Shown: positions 1-5,620, counted from the first letter of the stretch. The stretch is DNA of 6,964 bases from Firmicutes bacterium CAG:170 (GCA_000436735.1 FR887104.1:1756-8719); one strand, 5' to 3'. The notes: generated by a model not told the origin, from the letters alone. A program made the numbers and translations.

Positions 1-22
1 CCCGGGGAAACAAACCCCCGGG
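1..22 (-). terminator. Probable intrinsic terminator stem after tpiA (cut by window edge)
   Basis: A perfect 7-bp inverted repeat, CCCGGGG at 1-7 and CCCCGGG at 16-22, encloses an 8-nt loop. It lies about 18 nt beyond the tpiA stop codon in the direction of transcription. The position and GC-rich stem suit a rho-independent terminator for the trmL-pgk-tpiA unit, but the expected U tract would fall to the left of base 1 and cannot be seen. It could also be an intercistronic hairpin if another gene follows. Confidence 0.55.
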
Positions 23-40
23 CGCTTGCTGTTATTGGAT

Positions 41-817
41 TCAGATGGTGGGCTGGTTGGCTGCTTCGATGATCTTGACGAACTTCTCGGGAACGAGGGA
101 AGCGCCGCCGATGAGGCCGCCGTCGATGTCGGGCTGAGCCAGCAGATCGTAAGCGTTCTTATCGTTCATGGAGCCGCCGTAGAGAATGGAGATCGCGCGG
201 GCGATCTTCGCGCCGTACATCTTGCGGATGACCGCACGGATGCTCTCGCAGACCTCTTCCGCCTGCTCGGGAGTCGCGGTCTTGCCGGTGCCGATGGCCC
301 AGATCGGCTCGTAGGCAATGATCATCTTGCGGATCTTGTCCTCGGCGACGCCGTTGAGGCCGGCCTTGATCTGCATGGTGATCCACTCGGTGGTGATGCC
401 GGTCTCACGCTGCTCCAGCGTTTCGCCGACGCACATGATGGGAACGAGGCCGTTTTCCAGCGCGGTCAGGACCTTGGCGTTGACGTCCTTGTCGGTCTCG
501 CCCATGGCGCGGCGCTCGGAATGGCCGAGGATGACGTACTTGCAGCCCGCGTCCACGAGCATGTTGGCTGCGATCTCGCCGGTGTAGGCGCCGGAGGCGT
601 TGGCGTTGCAGTTTTCAGCGCCGATGCCGACGCGGGTCTCGCGCATGGCGCGGACGGCGGCGGGGATGCAGACGGCGGGAACGCACAGCGCGACGTCGCA
701 CCAGCGGCCCTTGGGCATGATGGTCTTGAACTCGTTCATGAACGCCTTGGTCTCGGTCGGCGTCTTGTTCATTTTCCAGTTGCCCGCGATAACGGTCTTA
801 CGATACTTTCTGTTCAT
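41..817 (-). CDS. tpiA: Triosephosphate isomerase
   Basis: This glycolytic and gluconeogenic enzyme interconverts dihydroxyacetone phosphate and glyceraldehyde 3-phosphate in the cytoplasm. The 258-residue product has the usual TIM-barrel length of about 250 residues and all the expected landmarks. The GNWKMN segment supplies Asn13 and Lys15. The electrophile His99 lies in ILGHSERR. The catalytic base Glu170 lies in AYEPIWAIGTGKTAT, which runs into the flexible loop 6. The phosphate-binding glycines are in YGGS (213-216) and GGLIGGAS (233-240). The ATG start is supported by an AGGAG sequence (minus strand, 828-832) 10 nt upstream. The gene lies downstream of pgk on the same strand, but 366 nt of repeat-bearing non-coding DNA separates them. 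No convincing separate promoter was found there, only an AT-rich patch right before the ribosome binding site. Nothing in the protein looks damaged. Confidence 0.98.
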   Translation of the reverse strand: MNRKYRKTVIAGNWKMNKTPTETKAFMNEFKTIMPKGRWCDVALCVPAVCIPAAVRAMRETRVGIGAENCNANASGAYTGEIAANMLVDAGCKYVILGHSERRAMGETDKDVNAKVLTALENGLVPIMCVGETLEQRETGITTEWITMQIKAGLNGVAEDKIRKMIIAYEPIWAIGTGKTATPEQAEEVCESIRAVIRKMYGAKIARAISILYGGSMNDKNAYDLLAQPDIDGGLIGGASLVPEKFVKIIEAANQPTI

Positions 818-818
818 G

Positions 819-852
819 ATGTGAAATCTCCTAATTTTATATATGTGAAATC
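819..852. repeat. 10-bp direct repeat flanking the tpiA ribosome binding site
   Basis: ATGTGAAATC occurs at 819-828 and again at 843-852, 24 bp apart start to start. The two copies flank the AT-rich segment that carries the tpiA Shine-Dalgarno sequence (minus strand AGGAG at 828-832, overlapping the first copy by one base). It could be a paired protein-binding site or a chance duplication. No known operator is recognised. Confidence 0.35.
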
Positions 853-940
853 AAAATTTGTGTTTGCTGCTTCTGCGGCGCGCCTGCACGGTCAGGCCCC
901 CGCTCCCGCGAGAAGGCTTCCATCCATCCGCGTTCGCTCC

Positions 941-1100
941 GCCGGGAAATTTCCGGTCAGTGAATCCACTCCGGCGAAAAATCCCGGCAAACCGGTTTCG
1001 CCATCGGCAAGAAATTCCCGGCCAGCCATCTTCACCGCCGGCGAGAGATTTTCGTGCAGGGCAAGCCGATTCCGCTCCGGCGAGAGATTTTCCGGCAGGA
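941..1100. repeat. Degenerate tandem GC-rich palindromic repeats
   Basis: Five related units begin near 941, 971, 1004, 1038 and 1077, so the spacing is 30 to 39 nt. Each has a core close to CCGGCGAAAAATCCCGGCA on the plus strand: a CCGGC-type arm, an A/T-rich centre of 6 to 8 nt, and a CCGGCA-type arm. Many are themselves palindromic, for example CCGGGAAATTTCCGG at 942-956. Two units share CCGGCGAGAGATTTTC exactly (1038-1053 and 1077-1092). A weaker relative occurs near 1159. The joining segments differ in sequence and length. They resemble REP-like intergenic palindromes or a decayed minisatellite. Confidence 0.7.
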
Positions 1101-1105
1101 CAAGG

Positions 1106-1147
1106 TGTAAAGGCGCAGACGTACCGGGTGTACTTCACGCCTTTACA
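1106..1147. other. Long stem-loop downstream of pgk
   Basis: A perfect 10-bp inverted repeat has TGTAAAGGCG at 1106-1115 and CGCCTTTACA at 1138-1147. The 22-nt loop can form a second inner stem from two GTAC tetramers around CGGGT. The structure starts about 37 nt past the pgk stop. No T run follows the stem on either strand, so it is not a standard intrinsic terminator. An mRNA-stabilising or processing hairpin between pgk and tpiA is a reasonable alternative. Confidence 0.6.
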
Positions 1148-1183
1148 AACGCCGTATTGCCGGAAAAGATCCGCCGGCCCAAT

Positions 1184-2383
1184 TTATTTGTCCTGAAGGC
1201 AGGCAATACCGGGCAGCTCGAGTCCTTCAAGGAATTCGAGGGAAGCGCCGCCGCCGGTCGAGATGTGCGTGATCTTGTCGGCGAAGCCAAGCTGCTCGCA
1301 GGCCGCTGCGGAGTCGCCGCCGCCGACGATGGTGGTCGCACTGGAATCGGCCAGCGCCTGTGCCATGGCGATGGTACCCTTGGCAAGGGTCGGGTTCTCG
1401 AAAACGCCCATCGGGCCGTTCCAGACGACGGTCTTTGCGTTCTTCACGGCGTCGGCAAAGAGCTCGCGGGTCTTTTCACCGATGTCCATGCCCTCCATGT
1501 CCGCCGGGATGGCGTCCACGGAAACGGTCTTGACGTCGATGGGGGCGTCAATGGGGTCGGGGAAGTTTGCGGAAATGACGGTATCGACCGGCAGAAGGAG
1601 CTTGACGCCCTTCTCCTCGGCCTTCTTCATCATGTCCTTGCAGTAATCGACCTTCTCGGCGTCGAACAGGGACTTGCCGATGCCGTAGCCCTTGGCTGCG
1701 AGGAAGGTATAGGCCATGCCGCCGCCGATGATGAGCGTATCGACCTTCTCAAGGAGGTTGTTGATGACGTTGAGCTTATCGGAGACCTTCGCGCCGCCGA
1801 GGATCGCCACGAACGGACGCTCGGGATCGGACAGGGCCTTGCCCATGATGGAGACTTCCTTCTGGACGAGGTAGCCGCAGACGGCAGGCAGATAGTCGGC
1901 GACGCCGGCCGTGGAGGCGTGTGCGCGGTGCGCGGTGCCGAAGGCATCGTTGACGAAGATGTCGGCAAGGGACGCAAGCTTTCTGGAAAGCTCGGGATCG
2001 TTCTTGGTCTCGCCCTTTTCAAAGCGGGTGTTTTCCAGAAGCATGACCTCGCCGTCCTTCAAAGAGGCGGCCAGAGACTGGGCGCTTTCGCCCACAACGT
2101 CCTTTGCCATCTTGACGGGCTGGCCCAGCAGCTCGGAAAGACGGTCGGCGACGACCTGAAGCGAGAACGCGGGATCGGGGCCGTTCTTGGGCTTGCCCAT
2201 GTGGGAGCAGAGAATGACGCGCGCGCCGTGCTTGACGAGATACTGGATCGTCGGCAGAGCCGCGACGATGCGCTTGTCGCTGGTGATAACGCCGCCCTTG
2301 GTGGGTACGTTGAAGTCGCAGCGGCACAGAACGCGCTTGCCGCGAACGTCGATATCCTCTACAGATTTCTTGTTGTAGTTCAT
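1184..2383 (-). CDS. pgk: Phosphoglycerate kinase
   Basis: The enzyme transfers the acyl phosphate of 1,3-bisphosphoglycerate to ADP, giving 3-phosphoglycerate and ATP in glycolysis, in the cytoplasm. The product of 399 residues matches the usual monomeric bacterial length of 390 to 400. The N-terminal substrate domain shows the family signature RVLCRCDFNVP (Arg21, Asp23, Asn25), SHMGKP (60-65), ENTRF (117-121) and AHRAHAS (151-157). The C-terminal nucleotide domain shows GGAKVSDK (196-203), WNGPMGVFE (321-329), GGGDS (354-358) and STGGGAS (376-382 region). The ATG is preceded by a strong AGGAGG (minus strand, 2390-2395) with 6-nt spacing, which settles the start. It begins 24 nt after the trmL stop, so the two are almost certainly cotranscribed. 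The usual clostridial neighbours gap and gpm are not in this window. Confidence 0.98.
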   Translation of the reverse strand: MNYNKKSVEDIDVRGKRVLCRCDFNVPTKGGVITSDKRIVAALPTIQYLVKHGARVILCSHMGKPKNGPDPAFSLQVVADRLSELLGQPVKMAKDVVGESAQSLAASLKDGEVMLLENTRFEKGETKNDPELSRKLASLADIFVNDAFGTAHRAHASTAGVADYLPAVCGYLVQKEVSIMGKALSDPERPFVAILGGAKVSDKLNVINNLLEKVDTLIIGGGMAYTFLAAKGYGIGKSLFDAEKVDYCKDMMKKAEEKGVKLLLPVDTVISANFPDPIDAPIDVKTVSVDAIPADMEGMDIGEKTRELFADAVKNAKTVVWNGPMGVFENPTLAKGTIAMAQALADSSATTIVGGGDSAAACEQLGFADKITHISTGGGASLEFLEGLELPGIACLQDK

Positions 2384-2407
2384 AATGTTCCTCCTGTGAT
2401 AAAGTGC

Positions 2408-2893
2408 TTACCAGTTGACCATTTTTCCCTGATCGAGCAGATGCGGGAAATCCTGCTGCCGCAGCGCCTCAAAGACGCCGACGGCGACGGAATTGCTGAG
2501 ATTGAGGCTGCGCGCCTCCGCGCGGATCGGGATGCGGACGCATTCGTCGTAGCGCTCGGCCAGAAGCGATTCCGGCAGGCCCTTCGTCTCCTTGCCGAAC
2601 ATCAGATAGCAGCCGTCGGGGTAATCGGCCTCCGCGTAGCTTTTCGGCGCCTTCGTGCTGAAAAGCCGCAGACACGCCGGATGGTTTTTTTCAAAAAAAT
2701 CATCCAGGTCCTCATACACCCGGACGTCCACCAGATGCCAGTAATCGAGTCCGGCCCGCTTGACCGCCTTGTCGGAGATATCAAAGCCGAGCGGCTTGAC
2801 CAAATGCAGCACACTGCCCGTCGCCGCACAGGTCCGGGCAATGTTGCCGGTATTTGCAGGGATCTCCGGTTCGACCAGAACAACGTGCAGCAT
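2408..2893 (-). CDS. trmL: tRNA (cytidine/uridine-34 2'-O)-methyltransferase, TrmL-type SPOUT enzyme
   Basis: TrmL uses S-adenosylmethionine to 2'-O-methylate the wobble nucleotide (position 34) of leucine tRNAs. It is a minimal SPOUT methyltransferase that acts as a dimer with a trefoil-knot cofactor site. The 161-residue product shows the three family motifs in order: PANTGNIARTC (12-22), LMFGKETKGLP (97-107) and the knot region from RIPI through EARSLNLSNSVAVG (120-139). The ATG at 2893-2891 is preferred because it starts directly at the conserved MLHVVLVEPEIP strand and has a purine-rich GGAAAGG (minus, 2899-2905) 5 nt upstream. An in-frame TTG at 2923 would add ten atypical residues and falls on a 7-bp inverted repeat. 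The gene is first in the trmL-pgk-tpiA unit, read from the promoter at 2948-2976. Confidence 0.95.
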   Translation of the reverse strand: MLHVVLVEPEIPANTGNIARTCAATGSVLHLVKPLGFDISDKAVKRAGLDYWHLVDVRVYEDLDDFFEKNHPACLRLFSTKAPKSYAEADYPDGCYLMFGKETKGLPESLLAERYDECVRIPIRAEARSLNLSNSVAVGVFEALRQQDFPHLLDQGKMVNW

Positions 2894-2905
2894 GGCAGCC
2901 TTTCC

Positions 2906-2921
2906 GCGTAAATCTTTACGC
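2906..2921. repeat. Small inverted repeat in the trmL leader
   Basis: GCGTAAA at 2906-2912 and TTTACGC at 2915-2921 form a 7-bp palindrome with a 2-nt centre. It lies between the predicted transcription start and the trmL ribosome binding site. A DNA operator fits better than an RNA hairpin because the loop is too tight. No known regulator is recognised. Confidence 0.4.
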
Positions 2922-2947
2922 AACGTCTCAAAAAATTGAACATCCCT

Positions 2948-2976
2948 ATTCTATGACAGAACATCGGAAATTTCAA
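2948..2976 (-). promoter_or_regulatory. SigA-type promoter for trmL-pgk-tpiA
   Basis: Read on the minus strand, TTGAAA (2976-2971) and TAGAAT (2953-2948) are separated by exactly 17 nt. Both are close to the housekeeping consensus. The start point would fall near 2941, giving a leader of about 50 nt to the trmL ATG. It is the best promoter in the gap and points toward trmL. Confidence 0.75.
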
Positions 2977-3124
2977 CTCTTTTTTGGAGGAAAATCATAA
3001 TTTTTTGCACAGAAAATGCCTGTTTTCAAAGACACAAAATGTTGTGCCCGACGAATTATCATACACAAGAAGGGATGTGCGTTCTCCGGCGCGCCTGCCG
3101 GCGGGCCGATTTTTCCTTCCGCCG
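2977..3124. other. Divergent intergenic DNA between the two promoters
   Basis: This is AT-rich DNA with no credible gene. It contains an inverted repeat GAAAA-TGCCTG-TTTTC (3012-3027), nested inside GCACA (3007-3011) and TGTGC (3043-3047), and a nearby small palindrome ACAA-AATG-TTGT (about 3034-3045). These could be operators for either divergent unit, but no known motif is recognised. Confidence 0.45.
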
Positions 3125-3153
3125 TTGCAATCGCGCGGCGGGCATGTTAGAAT
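3125..3153 (+). promoter_or_regulatory. SigA-type promoter for the RACo-like gene
   Basis: TTGCAA (3125-3130) and TAGAAT (3148-3153) are separated by 17 nt. The predicted start near 3160 places the first transcribed bases almost exactly at the 5' strand of the three-way-junction leader described next, which supports the assignment. Confidence 0.75.
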
Positions 3154-3162
3154 CAGGGTATC

Positions 3163-3240
3163 ATCGGGAAACTGCCGGGCAGTCTCCGCCGGGGAGCCTC
3201 GCTGCCCGCAGAACGGACGGCCGCCGCCGTCCGAGCCGAT
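3163..3240 (+). ncRNA. Structured 5' leader (three-way junction) of the RACo-like gene
   Basis: Closing stem: ATCGG (3163-3167) pairs with CCGAT (3236-3240). First arm: CTGC (3172-3175), a bulged C, then GGGCAG (3177-3182) pair with CTGCCC (3202-3207) and GCAG (3208-3211), with an inner CTCC/GGAG stem (3184-3187 and 3193-3196). Second arm: CGGACGG (3214-3220) pairs with CCGTCCG (3227-3233) around CCGCCG. The closing stem ends 4 nt before AGGAGG (3245-3250), so folding could affect ribosome access. This does not match a riboswitch class I recognise. High GC makes chance stems likely, but the full coverage from the predicted start to the ribosome binding site is notable. Confidence 0.5.
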
Positions 3241-3258
3241 ACAAAGGAGGAATGAAAC

Positions 3259-5190
3259 ATGTCTCAGGTCATTTTCCAGTTTGAAAATGACGCGAAGCCG
3301 GTCGTGATCACCGTCACGCCGGGTACCACCCTGCTGGAGGCCGCACGCAGCGCCAACGTCGCCATCGACGCGCCGTGCAGCGGCAACGGCTCGTGCGGCA
3401 AGTGCCGTGTGAAGCTGGTCGAGGGCGAGGTGGACAGCTATCCCTCGAGCCACATTTCCGAGGAGGACTACGCAGCCGGATGGCGGCTGAGCTGCGCAAG
3501 CAAGGTCTCCGGCGATGTGACCGTACTGGTGCCGGATATCGCGTCCGCCTACCAGAGCCGCATGAAAACGGCCGATCTCTCCTCCGGCGCGGAGATCGCC
3601 ATTTTTGAGAAGCTGGAGGCCGATGTCAAGGCCGCCGGGATCGACTTTGAAAACGACTTCACGGAGTTCTGCATCCAGCTCGACGAGCCGTCGCTCGACG
3701 ACACCATGCCGGATACCGAGCGTCTGGAGTGGGGCGTCAAGGGCGCGATCGAATGCACGGATGTGAAGCTGCCGTACTACGTCGTGAAGAAGCTGGCCGC
3801 CGCGCTGCGGGAGAGCAATTTCAGCGTCAAGGTCACCGGTACGCTGACGGACGGCACATTCCATGTGCTGGACGTGGTCCCGGCGGACGATGAAACGCCG
3901 CTGGTCGGCTGCGCCATCGACATCGGCACCACGACCGTGACCGGCGTGCTGGCCGATCTGAAGACCGGACGGCTGCTGGCGAAGGCCTCTGCCGGCAACG
4001 GTCAGATCCGCTACGGCGCGGATGTCATCAACCGCATCATCGAGCAGACGAAGCCCGGCGGCGTCAAGCGCCTTCAGGACGCGATCGTCAAGGAGACGCT
4101 CGTTCCGATGCTGGCGGCCATGTGCAAGTCCGCCGGGATCTCCGCGCGGCGGATCCTCCGGCTGTGCATCGCCTCGAACACGACGATGAACCATCTGCTG
4201 CTCGGCGTGGACGCCAATCCCGTCCGCATGGAGCCGTATATCCCCACCTTCTTCCGCTGGGACGGTCTGCGCGCCGCCGATCTCGGCCTGCCTGCACATC
4301 CAGAGGCACAGGTGCGCCTTGCGCCCAACATCGGCTCCTACGTCGGCGGCGATATCACCGCGGGCGCGTTCACAAGCCTGATCTGGGACAAGGACGAATT
4401 CTCGCTCTTCATCGACCTCGGCACCAACGGCGAGCTGGTGTTCGGCAACCGGGACTTCATGATGTCCTGCGCATGCTCGGCCGGCCCCGCGTTTGAGGGC
4501 GGCGACATTTCCTGCGGTATGCGCGCCACGGACGGCGCCGTCGAGGCCGTGCAGATCGACCGCGACACCATGGAGCCGACGCTCCGCATCGTCGGCGCGG
4601 AGGGCCAGAAGCCCGTCGGCATCTGCGGCTCCGGCATCATTGACGTGATCGCCGAGCTGTACCGCACCTCCATCATCTCCGCCAAGGGTCAGTTTGTCCG
4701 CGAGGGCCGCCGCGTCCAGTTCGACCACCACGGCATGGGCCGCTACATCCTCGCCTTCCCGGAGGAAAGTGAGACCGGCCGCGAAATTTCCATCACCGGC
4801 GTGGATATCGACTCCTTCATCCGCGCCAAGGGCGCGATCTTCTCCGCCATCAACATCATGCTCTCCTCGCTCGATATGGACGTGAGCGTTCTCGAGCATG
4901 TCTATGTCGCGGGCGGCATCGGCTCCGGCATCAACATGGAAAACGCTGTGCGCATCGGCATGTTCCCGGACATCGACCGCAGTCTCTTCGAGTATATCGG
5001 CAACTCCTCGCTCGCGGGCGCCTACGCCATGGTGCTGAGCGATACCGCCGACGCGAAGGTGCATGAGCTGGCCTCGAACATGACCTACATGGAGCTGTCC
5101 ACCAACCCGCGCTACATGGACGAATTCGTTGCGGCCTGCTTCCTGCCGCATACCAATCGTGAGCTGTTCCCCTCCAGCGTGCAGGAGTGA
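3259..5190 (+). CDS. 2Fe-2S ferredoxin/ASKHA protein, RACo-like corrinoid reductive activator (DUF4445)
   Basis: Proteins of this family couple ATP hydrolysis to reduction of an inactive Co(II) corrinoid to Co(I) on a partner protein; the type example is RACo, which activates the corrinoid iron-sulfur protein. Residues 1-90 form a plant-type ferredoxin domain with Cys40, Cys46, Cys49 and Cys79 in the CX5CX2C...C arrangement of a 2Fe-2S cluster. A linker/middle region follows (about 95-210). The ASKHA ATPase region has DIGTTT (221-226), DLGTNGE (386-392), a CACSAGPAFEGG segment (404 onward), GICGSG (454-459) and the adenosine motif VAGGIGSG (550-557). The C-terminus, with ELSTNPRYMDEF and LPH, matches the RACo C-terminal domain. 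Length (643) is normal. The ATG has AGGAGG 8 nt upstream (3245-3250). No corrinoid protein or methyltransferase is in the window, so the actual partner is unknown; some family members may activate other cofactor proteins. Confidence 0.9.
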   Translation: MSQVIFQFENDAKPVVITVTPGTTLLEAARSANVAIDAPCSGNGSCGKCRVKLVEGEVDSYPSSHISEEDYAAGWRLSCASKVSGDVTVLVPDIASAYQSRMKTADLSSGAEIAIFEKLEADVKAAGIDFENDFTEFCIQLDEPSLDDTMPDTERLEWGVKGAIECTDVKLPYYVVKKLAAALRESNFSVKVTGTLTDGTFHVLDVVPADDETPLVGCAIDIGTTTVTGVLADLKTGRLLAKASAGNGQIRYGADVINRIIEQTKPGGVKRLQDAIVKETLVPMLAAMCKSAGISARRILRLCIASNTTMNHLLLGVDANPVRMEPYIPTFFRWDGLRAADLGLPAHPEAQVRLAPNIGSYVGGDITAGAFTSLIWDKDEFSLFIDLGTNGELVFGNRDFMMSCACSAGPAFEGGDISCGMRATDGAVEAVQIDRDTMEPTLRIVGAEGQKPVGICGSGIIDVIAELYRTSIISAKGQFVREGRRVQFDHHGMGRYILAFPEESETGREISITGVDIDSFIRAKGAIFSAINIMLSSLDMDVSVLEHVYVAGGIGSGINMENAVRIGMFPDIDRSLFEYIGNSSLAGAYAMVLSDTADAKVHELASNMTYMELSTNPRYMDEFVAACFLPHTNRELFPSSVQE

Positions 5191-5191
5191 T

Positions 5192-5228
5192 CCCGGACGC
5201 GCGCTGCGTATGCAGCGGCGCTTCCGGG
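5192..5228 (+). terminator. Long hairpin just after the RACo-like gene, possible terminator
   Basis: The hairpin starts 2 nt after the stop codon. CCCGGA (5192-5197) pairs with TCCGGG (5223-5228), GCGC (5199-5202) with GCGC (5218-5221), and GCTGC (5203-5207) with GCAGC (5212-5216), around a GTAT loop. One C/T mismatch and one bulged G interrupt it. The stem is very stable, but the next T run (5251-5255) is about 22 nt away, so efficient intrinsic termination is uncertain. It may act as a 3' end stabiliser or barrier. Confidence 0.5.
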
Positions 5229-5267
5229 CGCTCGGCCTGGTAAAATGTGGTTTTTCTGAAAAAGGCA

Positions 5268-5295
5268 TTGCAATTTGCCGGAACTGTGTTATAAT
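5268..5295 (+). promoter_or_regulatory. SigA-type promoter for the hydrogenase leader
   Basis: TTGCAA (5268-5273) and a perfect TATAAT (5290-5295) are separated by 16 nt. Transcription would start near 5302, some 13 nt before the aptamer P1 stem and about 450 nt before the hydrogenase start codon. The separate promoter argues that the hydrogenase is its own unit and not simply read through from the RACo-like gene. Confidence 0.8.
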
Positions 5296-5314
5296 AAAGC
5301 AGAACTGAATAGAT

Positions 5315-5419
5315 GGACGGCGCGTGCGGCCATGCCGCAGGCGGAATGGGGTGAAAAGCCCCGCGAGTCGGTCACTGTGATGCCCTTCGGGGATAAGTCA
5401 GATACGTTGAGCGCTGTCC
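5315..5419 (+). promoter_or_regulatory. Cobalamin riboswitch-like aptamer (compact variant)
   Basis: Sequence blocks of the cobalamin riboswitch appear in the right order: GGAA (5343-5346), GGTGAAAA (5350-5357) in a GGGG/CCCC hairpin (5348-5351 and 5359-5362), CACTGTGA (5373-5380), and AAGTCAGATAC (5395-5405). A perfect 9-bp P1 (with one G-U pair) closes the domain: GGACGGCGC (5315-5323) with GCGCTGTCC (5411-5419). A P2-like hairpin TGCGGC/GCCGCA lies at 5325-5339. The invariant GGG/CCC of P4 seems replaced by a compensating CGG/UCG pairing (5342-5344 with 5368-5370). The P6 extension is cut to a short stem capped by TTCG (5380-5394), so the usual P7-P11 region is absent. The family assignment comes from motif recognition, not a model search. 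Ligand type (adenosyl-, methyl- or hydroxocobalamin) cannot be told. Confidence 0.8.
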
Positions 5420-5445
5420 TGTGCCTCCGCCGTCACCGGGGCCGA

Positions 5446-5475
5446 AGACGATCCCAGTCTGATATGGATATGGGT
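5446..5475 (+). other. Alternative pairings between aptamer and second leader domain
   Basis: AGAC (about 5446-5449) and GTCT (5457-5460) can form a small hairpin whose loop contains CCCA, and that CCCA can instead pair with TGGG at 5471-5474. Upstream, TCACC (5433-5437) is complementary to GGTGA in the aptamer L5 hairpin (5350-5354), a candidate for the loop-loop contact that cobalamin riboswitches use. These short pairings are suggestive only. Confidence 0.3.
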
Positions 5476-5563
5476 GCTCTCTCCGTGCAGCTGTGATGGC
5501 TGGACGGATTTTGTTTTGTGCCTGCGCCTGCTATGGGAGGCAGCGCAGTACAATAAAGAGAGC
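5476..5563 (+). ncRNA. Second leader domain: two hairpins closed by GCTCTC/GAGAGC
   Basis: GCTCTC (5476-5481) pairs with GAGAGC (5558-5563) and encloses two hairpins. The first is TCCGT-G-CAGC (5482-5491) with GCTG-G-ACGGA (5499-5508) and a TGTGATG loop. The second has TTGT (5516-5519), CTGCG (5522-5526), a bulged C and CTGC (5528-5531) paired with GCAG, CGCAG and ACAA (5540-5553), with loop TATGGGAG. The domain sits between the cobalamin-like aptamer and the terminator, where an ordinary expression platform would be much shorter. I do not recognise it as a named RNA family. Confidence 0.55.
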
Positions 5564-5592
5564 AGCCTGTTTTCTTTTCAGCAGTCAAGACC

Positions 5593-5615
5593 ACCGGCGT
5601 ACCCCCTACGCCGGT
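5593..5615 (+). ncRNA. Perfect 9-bp hairpin with an all-C loop
   Basis: ACCGGCGTA (5593-5601) pairs perfectly with TACGCCGGT (5607-5615) around a five-C loop. Flanking GCAG (5581-5584) and CTGC (5617-5620) can extend it across an internal loop. The C loop could contact the GGG of the 5535-5537 loop or of the segment after 5649. It immediately precedes the terminator/antiterminator pair. It may be part of the expression platform or a remnant of a palindromic mobile element. Confidence 0.55.
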
Positions 5616-5620
5616 TCTGC

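Larger units (their letters stand above)
818..1183. other. pgk-tpiA spacer, 366 nt, non-coding
   Basis: No credible gene is present on either strand. From the pgk side the spacer holds a long stem-loop (1106-1147), then a run of degenerate GC-rich palindromic repeats (about 941-1100), then a small hairpin (GCCTG at 82-86 plus 800 and CAGGC at 893-897), and an AT-rich stretch before the tpiA start. The AT-rich stretch contains TATAAA on the minus strand, but no acceptable -35 hexamer lies at the right distance, so a separate tpiA promoter is not supported. Confidence 0.7.

Noticed and set aside
941..1100. CRISPR array
   Set aside because: The repeats are too short and degenerate, with irregular spacing and no cas genes nearby.
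851..1138. A 95-codon minus-strand frame with repeated CPAGKSLAG-like segments in the pgk-tpiA spacer
   Set aside because: The protein repeats merely reflect the DNA repeats, the unit spacing (30, 33, 34, 39) is not consistently a multiple of three, and the GTG start overlaps the stem-loop without a properly spaced ribosome binding site.
26..2911. A 961-codon open frame on the plus strand across tpiA, pgk and trmL
   Set aside because: It is exactly in register with the codons of all three minus-strand genes, so it stays open simply because those GC-rich genes avoid TTA, CTA and TCA codons. Its translation has no recognisable domain, while the minus strand gives three textbook proteins.
2894..2923. 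Upstream TTG start for trmL adding ten residues
   Set aside because: The added residues are not typical of TrmL, the start is a rarer codon, and the downstream ATG begins directly at the conserved first strand.
5251..5263. TTTTTCTGAAAAA as a terminator or operator
   Set aside because: The five A-T pairs with a three-base loop are too weak for a terminator, and the site sits just upstream of the -35 element with no known motif.
2995..5268. A 757-codon open frame on the minus strand opposite the RACo-like gene
   Set aside because: Again it is codon-register antisense to a clear gene, rich in Asp/Gly/Ala/Val/His, with no domain and no ribosome binding site.
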